NCBI RefSeq assembly: GCF_001435815.1
Contig: NZ_AZFV01000024.1
Span: 340 to 44,378 of the forward strand
DNA length: 44,039 nt
Direction: 5' to 3'
Source: Companilactobacillus nantensis DSM 16982
GTDB lineage: Bacteria > Bacillota > Bacilli > Lactobacillales > Lactobacillaceae
The notes beneath the pieces were generated by a model that saw only the letters and a list, made by a program, of their open reading frames with translations, was not told where the DNA came from and searched no databases. Of this stretch, positions 8,570 through 18,600 are shown piece by piece; the first letter of the stretch is position 1, and the number at the start of each line of letters is the position of its first letter. Made by a program: the position numbers and the translations under genes.

Positions 8570-9950
8570 TTCCACCACTAAACCAATGCCTGCACTAACA
8601 AGTGTCGCTATTCTAGCATTCATTGGTACCTTAATTGAAACTTCCATGAACGTTACGTTTCCCACTTTGAGCCAAACATTTCATGTTAATTTGGGAACCG
8701 TGCAATGGATTACTTCAGGATATTTAATGATTATGGCATTAACCATGATGTGCTCAGCTTTCTTACAACGACGCTACTCCTTGATCAACCTCTTCGACTA
8801 CGCAACGGCTGCGTTTGTCATTGGAGCCCTCTTATCGTTATGCGCGCAAAAATCGTTTTTCCTACTATTAATAGGACGTCTGATTCAAGCCGGTTGTGCT
8901 GGGATTGCTATTCCTTCGATGATTAATCTAACTTTAACCATCATCCCAATCCAACAGGTTGGATTCTACATGAGTACCGCAGGAATGATCGTTAATTTGG
9001 CACCAGCACTTGGTCCAACTTTCGGTGGTTTAATGGTTTCAATTGCCAGTTGGAAATTTATTTTTCTGGTCACCTTGCCCATCGTTATTCTCACATGGTT
9101 ACTTGGACGTAAAACCTTGCTGCCTTTCTCACACAAAGGTCGTAAATTAAAATTTCCAAGCCATCAATTCACTTTATTAGCTATCGCCTTTCTCGTCTTT
9201 AATTGGTCATTCAGTCAATTCAATGGCGGGTGGATAATTTTTTTAATTCTAATTGGATTAATTATTGTTAGTTGTTTACTGCTGTGGTTTTACAATAAAA
9301 TTCGAAATCATACGGAAACCGATCTCTTGAACTTGTCACTTTTTAAACAGAAAAATGTCCGCCGAGCTTTTTTCATCTATGCTTCTATCCAGCTGGTTAA
9401 TCTTGGAGTTAACTTGGTTATTCCTAATCTTGTCCAAATGGCACAACATTTATCAGCTTTTAAAAGCGGACTGATCCTGCTGCCAGGAAGTTTATTAGTG
9501 GCACTTATCAATCCACTTTTTGGAAAACTTTACGACCGTTATGGCGGTGCAAAACCAATTGGTGGCGGACTATTTCTCATGTTGCTTGGCATGATTGGCC
9601 TGTTGATAGTTAATCAACTGGGAATCTTTGGTGAATTGATTATCGTCTATATAATTTTCAGCATTGGACGAACGATGGCCTTTAGTAATATTTTAACGGA
9701 CACACTCAAGCACACTGCCACAACCGCCCAAGCTGATATCAACGCTTTGTTCAGTACGGGGCAACAATTAGCCGGATCAGTCGGTTCCACATTGGGGGCT
9801 GTTTTAATGACAATCCCTGTGAACTTACTTGCTAATAATTTCCAACCAGTGCTTGGTCAAGCGGTTTTCCTAACACTTTTAATCATCATTCTGATTGCAA
9901 TTATCGTTAACCATTTACTTTTCCATCCATTTAAAAATACTTCTGAATGA
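8562..9950 (+). CDS. MFS drug exporter, DHA2 (14-TM, EmrB/QacA) family
   Basis: This 462-residue, highly hydrophobic protein overlaps the hydrolase gene by 8 bases, so the two are translationally coupled. DHA2 features include TVQWITSGYLMIMALTM after TM1 and the antiporter-type motif LAPALGPTFGGLM near residues 145-157, followed by SWKFIFLVTLPI. Pairs of transmembrane segments fill the whole length, consistent with 14 helices. It should extrude a hydrophobic or amphipathic compound using the proton gradient. The last gene of the merR operon is followed by a strong terminator. Confidence 0.92.
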   Translation: MNNSTTKPMPALTSVAILAFIGTLIETSMNVTFPTLSQTFHVNLGTVQWITSGYLMIMALTMMCSAFLQRRYSLINLFDYATAAFVIGALLSLCAQKSFFLLLIGRLIQAGCAGIAIPSMINLTLTIIPIQQVGFYMSTAGMIVNLAPALGPTFGGLMVSIASWKFIFLVTLPIVILTWLLGRKTLLPFSHKGRKLKFPSHQFTLLAIAFLVFNWSFSQFNGGWIIFLILIGLIIVSCLLLWFYNKIRNHTETDLLNLSLFKQKNVRRAFFIYASIQLVNLGVNLVIPNLVQMAQHLSAFKSGLILLPGSLLVALINPLFGKLYDRYGGAKPIGGGLFLMLLGMIGLLIVNQLGIFGELIIVYIIFSIGRTMAFSNILTDTLKHTATTAQADINALFSTGQQLAGSVGSTLGAVLMTIPVNLLANNFQPVLGQAVFLTLLIIILIAIIVNHLLFHPFKNTSE

Positions 9951-9971
9951 CGAAAATCATCTATCAATATC

Positions 9972-10025
9972 AAAAAACATCTATGAAAAAGTCGGTTAGT
10001 TTTGACTTTTCATAGATGTTTTTTA
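9972..10025 (+). terminator. Strong terminator after the MFS gene
   Basis: Long near-perfect arms (AAAAAACATCTATGAAAA, GTC / GACTTTTCATAGATG, TTTTTT) with a 10-base loop and a T run end the merR operon. A-rich and T-rich flanks make it bidirectional, so it would also stop minus-strand transcripts arriving from the eps module at 10215. Confidence 0.93.
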
Positions 10026-10038
10026 CTATATATAACAC

Positions 10039-10069
10039 GTTGTGCTAGTTGATTTGTATTTGCTAATTT
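10039..10069 (+). repeat. Decayed 31-bp direct repeat, left copy
   Basis: This 31-bp stretch is identical at 25 of 31 positions to 15349-15379 in the same orientation. All six differences are transitions. It lies just outside the 3' end of the first glycan module. The rest of 10026-10214 carries no gene; a weak AGAAATT/AATTTCT inverted repeat near 10160-10200 may terminate the flippase gene. Confidence 0.6.
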
Positions 10070-10214
10070 CAATTTTGTTTATGACTGCAAATAGTCTTAA
10101 GGTCTCGGTACCATAACATTTTTGAAAAAAAGCAATGAATAAACTATCCGGAAGAAACGAGAAATTAGGTCCCCATAGCGACATAAATTTCTTATTTCTG
10201 AAGGCGGCCTATCC

Positions 10215-11630
10215 TCATTTACGTATCATTTTTTTTGCACGGTCAATAATCTTAGCTTTAAACAATATAAGCAAAATTAAATAAATCAAAATCCCCAGCA
10301 ATATTTCCAAGACAATACTAATCCAGGAATTATTCAATTTTCTATCTAACGCAAAGACCAACACAAACATAATTAATCCTGCAGCGAAGTATTTATAACT
10401 ATCCTCAAATAGATATCTAAAACTTATCTGATATCGTACAGCCCATAATTGATAACCAAAAACCAATAACTCAGAAAGTACCGTTGCAACAGCAGCTCCT
10501 TCAGCGTTCCAAAAAATGATAAAAGGTATATCAACCAAACAATTAAATAACGTACCTAAAATAACCGATTGGATAAAATATTTTGTTTGATCGGTTGGTA
10601 GTAAATATTGCGTACCTAGGACGTTGTTCCAAGCAATCATTAATATAACGAACGATTCAAGCATCATAATTGGTACCACATCAATAAATTTATTCGTAAA
10701 AAATAGTGGGACAAATTTATTGGCTACGGCAATCAATCCAAACATCATTGGCACTGACAACGCTGATACAAATGAAAAGCTTTCATATAAATATCTTTTT
10801 GTATCGTCATGTTTTCCTTTGGCAAAAGCATTGGCCACATGCGGCATCATTACCGTTCCCGTCGCTGTAACAATGGCTAAAATCATCTTAATAATTTTGT
10901 CTGACTGGTCAAAGTATCCCGATACACGCACATTAATCATGAGACCCAGCAAGGTCTTATTTAACAGAACGTAAACTTGCGTTGAAACTTGCGGGACAAA
11001 TAATAATATTGCTGGCCAAAAGTATTTTCTGATATGTAAATTTTTCCAGTCTGGATAACCAATATATCTCTTTAGACTTGGTAATAAAGTTAAATTACCC
11101 AAAACAAGTGAAAAAGAAACGATTAGAATATAGATCATCAAGTCTGATGGTTTTCTCACAAATATGAAAATGAATATTAGCGTAGTTACCTTAACAATAA
11201 TATTTCTTAAGACAGTAATCGCAAAATTTTCCAACCCCATAAAAAACCAGGCAACATCAAGCAATGCCGCTAAGATTGAAATTGATTGCGCTAAATAAAA
11301 TATTTTATATTCACCTGAAAATAGTAGAAAAACTCCAAAAAGAAAAAAGATAATCAAAAAACTAATCAGTCTAAAAATAGTTACTTCATAAAATACCTGC
11401 GTTAATTCTGACTTTTTATCTCGAGCAAAAGCTACTTGTCTGCTGCCATATAGGTTGGTACCAAGCCCACCTAGCAAAATAAATAGTTGAATAATTGAAT
11501 TGGTATACGAATTTATCCCGATTCCTGTTGGCCCCAGAACCCTTGAGAGATAGGGAATGGTTACAAAAGGAACCAATAAAATAAATATTTGATAAGTCGC
11601 ATTATACAAATAATTTTTAATTACTTTCAT
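10215..11630 (-). CDS. wzx: Wzx-type oligosaccharide flippase (module 1)
   Basis: This 471-residue integral membrane protein of the MOP/PST polysaccharide-transport family has about 12-14 transmembrane segments. The typical start is FVTIPYLSRVLGPTGIGINSY, with GGLGTNLYGSRQVA in the first loop. It should flip undecaprenyl-linked repeat units across the membrane. It is the last gene of a four-gene minus-strand module. The ribosome site GAGGGGG precedes the ATG. Another flippase of a different subgroup lies at 24491-25987, so the locus has two export systems. Confidence 0.92.
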   Translation of the reverse strand: MKVIKNYLYNATYQIFILLVPFVTIPYLSRVLGPTGIGINSYTNSIIQLFILLGGLGTNLYGSRQVAFARDKKSELTQVFYEVTIFRLISFLIIFFLFGVFLLFSGEYKIFYLAQSISILAALLDVAWFFMGLENFAITVLRNIIVKVTTLIFIFIFVRKPSDLMIYILIVSFSLVLGNLTLLPSLKRYIGYPDWKNLHIRKYFWPAILLFVPQVSTQVYVLLNKTLLGLMINVRVSGYFDQSDKIIKMILAIVTATGTVMMPHVANAFAKGKHDDTKRYLYESFSFVSALSVPMMFGLIAVANKFVPLFFTNKFIDVVPIMMLESFVILMIAWNNVLGTQYLLPTDQTKYFIQSVILGTLFNCLVDIPFIIFWNAEGAAVATVLSELLVFGYQLWAVRYQISFRYLFEDSYKYFAAGLIMFVLVFALDRKLNNSWISIVLEILLGILIYLILLILFKAKIIDRAKKMIRK

Positions 11631-11647
11631 ACTTATCCCCCTCTATT

Positions 11648-12766
11648 TCAAAAAAGCCGATTATAAGAATCTAGTATCTCCTTTTCGATTTTTTTCCAAC
11701 TGAATTTAGTCTCATAAAGCATTTGATTATTCTTTTTGAATTTATTAAGACTATTTTTATCCAAAGTATCCAGTAATTTTTCAAATGCACTTATCGAGTA
11801 ATCTACTGTAAAACCAACTTCATATTCTCTCACTAGGGTATCTACTCCAGTTCCATTCGCCACAATGATTGGTTTTCCTAAAAATAAAGCTTCATAAAAC
11901 TTATTAGGTGCAGAATATTTATGATTTTCAACTTTAGGATCATACATAGCTATCATAAGATCACTAATATTGGAAATTGCTAAACCATCGTCATATGATA
12001 CCTTCCCATAAAACTTCATATTTTTAGAATTAGCTTTAATTTTATCCACCAATTCTTCTGACCCATACCCTGCAATATGGAAAAAAATATCATCCCTTTT
12101 TTTAGCAATCAAAATCAATTCATCAATGAATCTATCTGGAACAATTGCACCTACAAAGGAAATATTCAATTTACCCGGTACATAATTGGACAAATATTTG
12201 TTCAAATCTCTATCGGGGACATAACTAGGCGTGTTATAAACAATCTCCAGTTTTTGGGGATGAGCACCCTTGATTTGTTGCTTTCGATAATCAATCGGGA
12301 TAATTGTAAAATCACTTTTATTAATAACCATGTTTTCCAATTTTCTGACAATCCACTTTAAACTGCTAGGCACAGGAAATGAATCGACATAGTAATCGTA
12401 AATATCATAGACTAATTTTTTATGAAAAATTTTGGTAAAGATCAATGAAGTTAAGCCTGTATCAAAATTCACTGCATGAACAACATCGATTTTTTTATTG
12501 TTCTTAATTAATTGAGAAAATAATTTTATATTAAATTTGATAATTGGAAATAAATTTTTTAAGCCGCTACCAAATGAACTTTTGATACCTATTTCCTGGA
12601 TTTCGATTCTATCCAGCATATTATACGTATAGCTAGCTTTTCTATCCCTATCCCAGCCAATACCATAGACGTTATAGTTTCCCTTCAATAGTGTCAGCAT
12701 CTGTTTTTCAGCTCTTGGATCCGGATTAAAAGGGTTACTGGCAACGAAAAAAATATTTTTATTCAT
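11648..12766 (-). CDS. Glycosyltransferase, family 4-like (GT-B)
   Basis: The start ATG 12766 (MNKNIFFVAS) is chosen because it overlaps the previous stop by 8 bases and has AAAAGGACAGG upstream; a longer start at 12811 is possible. The 372-residue GT-B fold has an N-terminal segment NPFNPDPRAEKQM. A mid-protein KLNISFVGAIVPDRF begins the donor domain. KFYEALFLGKPIIVANGTGVD is the nucleotide-sugar-binding E-x7-E-like region. It probably adds one sugar of the repeat unit on the cytosolic face. Donor and acceptor are unknown. Confidence 0.88.
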   Translation of the reverse strand: MNKNIFFVASNPFNPDPRAEKQMLTLLKGNYNVYGIGWDRDRKASYTYNMLDRIEIQEIGIKSSFGSGLKNLFPIIKFNIKLFSQLIKNNKKIDVVHAVNFDTGLTSLIFTKIFHKKLVYDIYDYYVDSFPVPSSLKWIVRKLENMVINKSDFTIIPIDYRKQQIKGAHPQKLEIVYNTPSYVPDRDLNKYLSNYVPGKLNISFVGAIVPDRFIDELILIAKKRDDIFFHIAGYGSEELVDKIKANSKNMKFYGKVSYDDGLAISNISDLMIAMYDPKVENHKYSAPNKFYEALFLGKPIIVANGTGVDTLVREYEVGFTVDYSISAFEKLLDTLDKNSLNKFKKNNQMLYETKFSWKKIEKEILDSYNRLF

Positions 12767-13805
12767 AAATGAGCCTGTCCTTTTTATCCTCCCGACCGAC
12801 CGTATTCTCATTTAACATGAGCAGAAGAATTGGAATTAAAATAATTTGGTGCCGTAACATTGACCCGACATCAGGTTCAAAAAACGCTTGAATGGTTATC
12901 ATTGCTAACACAAAGTACAATTTATAATCCTTATGTCCCTCACTATTTTTAATATATTTAAAGCACAGAATCGCAATGACCCAAATCCAAACATAATAAA
13001 TAATTTCATTAACGGAATGGATTCCATCAATTGGTATAAAAACATTAATTAATCCATATAAGAAATTCAAAAAATCTGTAACAATAGAATTATTTATCAA
13101 TGGATTATTAATGATGGTATTTGTATACAGATCCTCGATTCTAAAACTATTAACTGTATATCTTGCATCCGAAAGAAAATTACCAGTCAGCAGATTATAG
13201 ACTACTTCCATGCCAATAACCGTTCCGAAATATAACAGCGATTTGAATAGTTTGTTTAACTTTGAAGAATTAAAGATATAGAAAAAGACGATTGAACAGA
13301 CATATATCAACAACCAGTATGTTCTAAAGTAGGTTCCGTACAAGATGACGAAAATTGCAAAAGTCTTATTCAAAAATTTAAGTGGTGAAATTAACAAAAC
13401 AACATCCAGCATGATGAAAATAACTAATTCCTTAGAACACTGTGCTGAATAAGCTCCGTAAAATAATGTAAACAATACTAAAAGTGATAAATTTCTGATT
13501 TTTAAAAAAGCAATTTTAAACTTTAAAATCAGTACTATCATCAGAATTGCAAAAAACACCCAAGCAAAGAAAGCTTCTGTATCATACGGAGTATTGGCAT
13601 TAAACTTGAACATCAAAAAGAACTTAGCGGTACTGACATAATTCTTATCGCTATTGATACTAATATTATTCATATAATTTCTAATCGTCGCATTATCATT
13701 AAAAAAGTAGCTCGGAAATAGGTTCCGACAAAACATGAAATATATTAAAGAAAACGCCAGAAAAAGGACAACGAAGGCAACATCAAATAAGTTTTTTTTA
13801 GTCAT
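12759..13805 (-). CDS. Wzy-like polysaccharide polymerase (module 1)
   Basis: The ATG at 13805 (MTKKNLFDV) overlaps the upstream stop by 8 bases; TTG 13841 or GTG 13838 with AAAGGA are alternative starts. About 348 residues with roughly ten hydrophobic helices and a long extracytoplasmic loop, as in Wzy/EpsG O-antigen polymerases. Sequence conservation in this class is poor, so the call rests on topology and on the position between glycosyltransferases and a flippase. It would join flipped repeat units at the outer membrane leaflet. Confidence 0.72.
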   Translation of the reverse strand: MTKKNLFDVAFVVLFLAFSLIYFMFCRNLFPSYFFNDNATIRNYMNNISINSDKNYVSTAKFFLMFKFNANTPYDTEAFFAWVFFAILMIVLILKFKIAFLKIRNLSLLVLFTLFYGAYSAQCSKELVIFIMLDVVLLISPLKFLNKTFAIFVILYGTYFRTYWLLIYVCSIVFFYIFNSSKLNKLFKSLLYFGTVIGMEVVYNLLTGNFLSDARYTVNSFRIEDLYTNTIINNPLINNSIVTDFLNFLYGLINVFIPIDGIHSVNEIIYYVWIWVIAILCFKYIKNSEGHKDYKLYFVLAMITIQAFFEPDVGSMLRHQIILIPILLLMLNENTVGREDKKDRLIYE

Positions 13806-14850
13806 TGTTATGTCTTTCGTAAGTTTCAATATATTCACCAAGCATCCTTTCTCTAGAGAATTCCTTTTGAATCTTTTTATGAGCAGCTAATCCTAAACCG
13901 ACATCTCTTGATTCAAAATCTTCTAGAAATTGTTTTGTAGTATCAAAGCAATAGCCATCTACCTTATCAATAATCGTGTCTTTATTTCCGGCAACATTCG
14001 TCACAAAACAAATTTTCTTGAAATACATGGCCTCTAGTAAGGAAATAGGCAATCCTTCCCATTTCGAGGTTAAGATAAAGTATTTGTATTTCTGAGTTTT
14101 TTGAAGCAATTCTTCTCGTGGTAACCAACCGGTGACTTTTATATTGTTAGCTGTCAGCAATGACCGCTGATTACCATCACCAAACCAAATGAATTTCATG
14201 TTCGGCATTAATTCAGCAATCTCGTTAAAAAGCAACGGATTTTTTTGTTCGTCAATTCTGCCGACGGTAAACACTACATCCTGGGTATTACTATCATCGG
14301 AAAAGAACGTATCCAATTTATGAGTGTTAATCGAATTATTTATATATTTTGAATGCTTAGTTACCTTCAAACTAGACAAATATTCACTTTTACTACAGGC
14401 AATAGTCTCAATGTTTCTAAAACCCAATATTTTTTCGGCATCATAATAAATTAAATGTTTTATTTTGCTATCGGCTTCATTCAAAAAAGCATAACCATGC
14501 GGGGTATAGAAAACTTTTTGATGCTTTTTATAGTGGATCAGTCTACCCAAAACACCAGCCTTCGAGGAGTGCAAATGAATGATATCTGGATCAATTTTTC
14601 TCAATAGACCACGTATTTCTAACGTTGCCCTAATATCTTTAACTGGATTTATATTTCTAGTAAAATTATTTATTTTTATTAATTTAACATTTGATGGAAA
14701 GTAGTCATTAATGTTCTTAGGTGTCTGTTGTCTTTCACCATATAAAATTGTTATGTCGTAATCATCTGCTAAACCAGACACCAAATCCGAAAGATAGGAC
14801 AGCACACCACTGCCAAACGATTCAACAATGTGAACAATTTTTTTCTTCAT
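13798..14850 (-). CDS. Glycosyltransferase family 4 (GT-B), first gene of module 1
   Basis: The start is ATG 14850 (MKKKIVHIVESFGSG) with AAAAGGG upstream. The 350-residue protein has the EpsF-like GT4 N-terminus (ESFGSGVLSYLSDL), then DPDIIHLHSSKAGVLGR and YTPHGYAF. The donor-site portion is VFTVGRIDEQKNP and SKWEGLPISLLEAM. It transfers a sugar onto the lipid-linked intermediate. No priming transferase is encoded in this module, so it must rely on the one at 30371-31048 or on one elsewhere. Confidence 0.92.
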   Translation of the reverse strand: MKKKIVHIVESFGSGVLSYLSDLVSGLADDYDITILYGERQQTPKNINDYFPSNVKLIKINNFTRNINPVKDIRATLEIRGLLRKIDPDIIHLHSSKAGVLGRLIHYKKHQKVFYTPHGYAFLNEADSKIKHLIYYDAEKILGFRNIETIACSKSEYLSSLKVTKHSKYINNSINTHKLDTFFSDDSNTQDVVFTVGRIDEQKNPLLFNEIAELMPNMKFIWFGDGNQRSLLTANNIKVTGWLPREELLQKTQKYKYFILTSKWEGLPISLLEAMYFKKICFVTNVAGNKDTIIDKVDGYCFDTTKQFLEDFESRDVGLGLAAHKKIQKEFSRERMLGEYIETYERHNND

Positions 14851-15506
14851 TTTATATTCCCTTTTAACAGGTCTTGTTAGAAATATAAAAGCAAACCAAT
14901 CGTCTGAAACTCGGTAGTACGATGATTGATACAACTCAAATCCAAGTGACCCGTTTAACCTAATATCAATACGATCACGTAACTTGAATGACTTCCTAGT
15001 AATACATGTGTTTAATACTATTTTCCCTGATGAAAACAGTTTTTTTATTTCGCCTTTTTAGCGTTAATTAAGCTCTATAATATATCCCTAATAATTCTAT
15101 CGCCCGCGTTCTTAAACGTACTAGCATAATGCTTTGAACACATGCCAGGCATGCTTGATTACATATTGTAAGTAGGTTTAACTTTGCCGTTATCTTGGGG
15201 ATATTGTGAATAAATATTTTAAAAACAGAAGTTTTTCTATGGTAAGACAATTTGTCACCATATTTGAATCGGCACAATTTATCGCAAAAAAAATACCCCA
15301 CCAAAATGTATTTGGTAAGGTAACCGGCATTATAAATATACTTTGCGTGTTGTGTTAGCTGATTTATATTCATTAATTTAAATACCATGATATTTAAATC
15401 TGCTAATCCTACTGGCTCAGCATTTCCAGCCTGTTTTCAAAATAAAATCATTATGTCAAAAAATCAATAAAAACATTCATATGAAGAAAAAATATTTTGT
15501 TAATTT
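14851..15506. other. Intergenic region upstream of module 1 and the LPXTG gene
   Basis: No gene is convincingly supported. A 106-codon minus-strand open frame (15068-15388) has no ribosome site, no recognisable domain and unusual composition. Small inverted repeats occur (ATGCCAGGCAT near 15141; ACCAAA/TTTGGT near 15300-15317). The region should hold the promoter for module 1 and includes the right copy of the 31-bp direct repeat. Confidence 0.5.
15349..15379 (+). repeat. Decayed 31-bp direct repeat, right copy
   Basis: Partner of 10039-10069: 25 of 31 positions are identical, in the same orientation, with transitions only. The two copies bracket the four-gene wzx/wzy/GT module. They could be remnants of an insertion event or parts of a dispersed intergenic element. 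Confidence 0.6.
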
Positions 15507-15539
15507 AGTGAATTCACTCAAAAAAATTAGTGCTATTAT
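15507..15539 (+). promoter_or_regulatory. Candidate promoter/operator of the LPXTG gene
   Basis: A perfect 12-bp palindrome AGTGAATTCACT (15507-15518) lies 15 bases before a TATTAT (15534-15539) that could be the -10 box. The palindrome overlaps the -35 position, as an operator would. No -35 consensus is evident. Confidence 0.35.
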
Positions 15540-15552
15540 CAAGTCATTATAT

Positions 15553-15588
15553 GACGTGTGATTGTTTCCACATAATAAATCATACGTC
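15553..15588 (+). promoter_or_regulatory. 5'-UTR hairpin abutting the LPXTG gene ribosome site
   Basis: Arms GACGTGTGATT (15553-15563) and AATCATACGTC (15578-15588) pair over 11 positions with one G-U and a 14-base loop. They end directly before the AGGGATGGGAAG ribosome-site region. It could stabilise the mRNA or modulate translation (inference). Confidence 0.5.
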
Positions 15589-15610
15589 TGAGGGATGGGA
15601 AGTAAGATTT

Positions 15611-18600
15611 ATGAGGAAAGAAAATAAGAGCGTAAATTACCCAAAGAATAATCAAAAGCCCTTCAAAACAGAAAAATTATGGTTAGCTGTTCCTCTGGCG
15701 ACTGCCTCAATCATTACAGGATTAGCCGTCACTACACCAGTTAACGCTGCAACAACTAATTCAACTTCAGATGTGCAACCAACTACCGCTGAACAAGATA
15801 TAACTGGTGATCCAAAAGATAACAATACAACCGCTGCAACACCTGACACTGCTGTAACGGAAGCTTCTGGAAATACCAATTCAACAACTGGCAACGATTC
15901 AACCACGCAACCTACTGCTATAAATAAGACTGTAGCCACTAATACACAAGCAGTCGTCAATCAACCAGTGAACAATGCTTTACAAACGAATAACAATACC
16001 TTAGATAAAGGAGGCTCCAGTAAACAAGATAATTCTGCTGCACAATCCACTACTGGTGTAAATACTGATAGTACCAATTACCAAGCTCCTTCAATTCAGG
16101 CAGTTGCTGAATCTACAAGTGCTACAACACCTGTAACTACGACTACCCCTACTACTAAATCTGCTGACGAGATACCCAATCTATCCAACTTTTACGTAGA
16201 CGTCCATGGTGATTATGTTCCATATAACTCAATAGCATCCGTCAACGTCCTACCTTATAGTTCTGAACTATGGAAAAACTTCGTTGGTCAAAAGCTTTTC
16301 AGCTTTTACATAGTTCTACCATCTTCTGTTGACTCCACTTTGGCCTGGATGCAAACAGGTGCCACTAACTATGCCAAGGCCCTTAATGACCAAGGATACG
16401 TCAGTATCAAAAGCTTGACAGTTTCCCAACTAACAACAACTTCTACAGGTAGACAAGTCTTTTATTTCCAACCAGATAGTGATGCCAAAGTTAATGCTTC
16501 AGATTCACAAACTGGTTTCTCCAGTCAGCTAAAAATGTCCGTTCTTATCCATACAACTGCTGATACTAATGTTAAAACAGTAACTATTAATGCCAAGGAT
16601 GATAATAACGTAGACACATATGGAACTAAGCAATTACCAACTAATGATATTTTATTCGCCGGCATTGGTGATACGGCAGTTTATCCCCACGGACCATTGT
16701 ATGAAGCTATGCCTTCAACCACCTTTGGAGATAATTGGCCTGATGCTAACATTGTTGGTATTGCGTCCAACAACGGAGCTAAACAACTAAAATTTATCTC
16801 TGTATCCGTCACCGATAAATACTATGTACGATCAACCACTGCCGGTTCAACGACTTTAGCAGGTGTTCTATATAAAGCAACTGATGCGATGGATCCCGGA
16901 ACAACTTATGATCCAACAACTTATGAACAAGCCTTTTCAAAAACTTTAAACGCAAATAAAAACTCTTGGTGGCTCCCCTCATTCCGTTATGTTGGAACAA
17001 TTCCAGATATCACAAAACTTAGTCATGACGCAACAACACAAACGTTTCCAAGCAGCGTTACAGCCGAACCAAGGTCCTTGGATTTAACTAGTACCACTGC
17101 TACAGGTAACACTTATGCTTTTCTAGTTGCTAAGATTGCCACCAAGTTAGATACCAAAAATTCAACTATTGATGCAGGTACTGCTTGGACTCCTGACGAT
17201 AATATTACTTTCACAATGCCTAGTGCCGGTGAATCTGCAACAATTAGTTATGAAAAAATCAGTGATATGACACCAGAATCGACCGTTAAAAATGCTGATG
17301 GTTCAACTACAAATACCTATACAGATAGCGACGGTACTATGACGGTCACTTCAAATGTTGATGCCAACACTCCTGGAACTTACTCAGTTAAATATTCTTA
17401 CACGGATAATCAAGGCAACAAAACAGACTCGCCAGTTAATACAGTCACCGTTGATTCAGTAATAGACGATAGTGTTTTGACTCCTGCAAAATTCGAAAGT
17501 TCTGTAGCTGCTGATGGTAGTACTTGGACGTATGATAAAGGTATTTCTGAAATAAAGGACAAATCTGGTACAACCATCACACCCGCTGATGCTTTATCTG
17601 ATACTACTAATCCACTAACAGTCACTATCACCGATGCTGCTGGAAATATTTTGAAAAACTCTGACGGAACTAATGCCACTTCGATTGATACTTCGAAACC
17701 AGGTACATACACAATCAATTATACTTATGGAAAGTTAACGGCATCGACGACACTTAACGTTACTGCCGCACCAACAGTTTCTTCAACTGGCGACACTGTT
17801 ATTTTAGGACCAACCATGCCAACGTGGAATCCAATTACCGGCATCACTTTAACCGATACTAACGATCCATCGATTTCAGCAGCAACTGCTCTTCAAAACG
17901 GAGATTTAACTTATAAAGTAACCGATTCAACTAATAACGCTGTTGCTGAAAATACGATTGATGATAACACTCCGGCTGGTAAATATACTGTTAATTACTA
18001 CTATAAGGGCGTTGCTTTACCTAATGTTTCAAGTGTTAATGTTGAAAATTCTGCAGCCGCAATAAAAACAGAGCCACTAACTGCAGACTCAAGTTGGACC
18101 CCTGCCGATAATGTAACCACGTTAACTGATGATAATAACACCCCTATCAATATTCCTACTGCATTTAAAAATGGTTCATTAACTGCCACAACTCCTGGCA
18201 CTGATGGCAAACCAGTTAATGCAGATACAATTGATTTATCAAAGGCTGGCACTTACACAATCACTTATACATATACCGATGCTGTTGGTAATGTACATGT
18301 TTCTAAATCTACTTTAACCATCAAACCAACAACATCAGGAAGCGGATCAAGCACTGGTTCCGGAAATGAATCTGGTACTAACGCGGGCACTGGAACAAAT
18401 AATGCTGGTAGTTTTACCAATACTGGTTCTGGTAATAACAATGGCTCGGGTACAGCAGGTTCAAATGTTGACGGCAATTCTGGAACTGATGATAATGCTG
18501 ACTCAAACAATAACTCAAGTACCGACAATAATTCTGATGCTAATAGCAATACAGATAACAACGGCAATTCAACTACTGGCAACAACACTGACCCTAATAA

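Noticed and set aside
15068-15388. 106-codon minus-strand open frame as a gene
   Set aside because: No ribosome site, no recognisable domain, and composition like the flanking intergenic DNA; it overlaps the decayed direct repeat.
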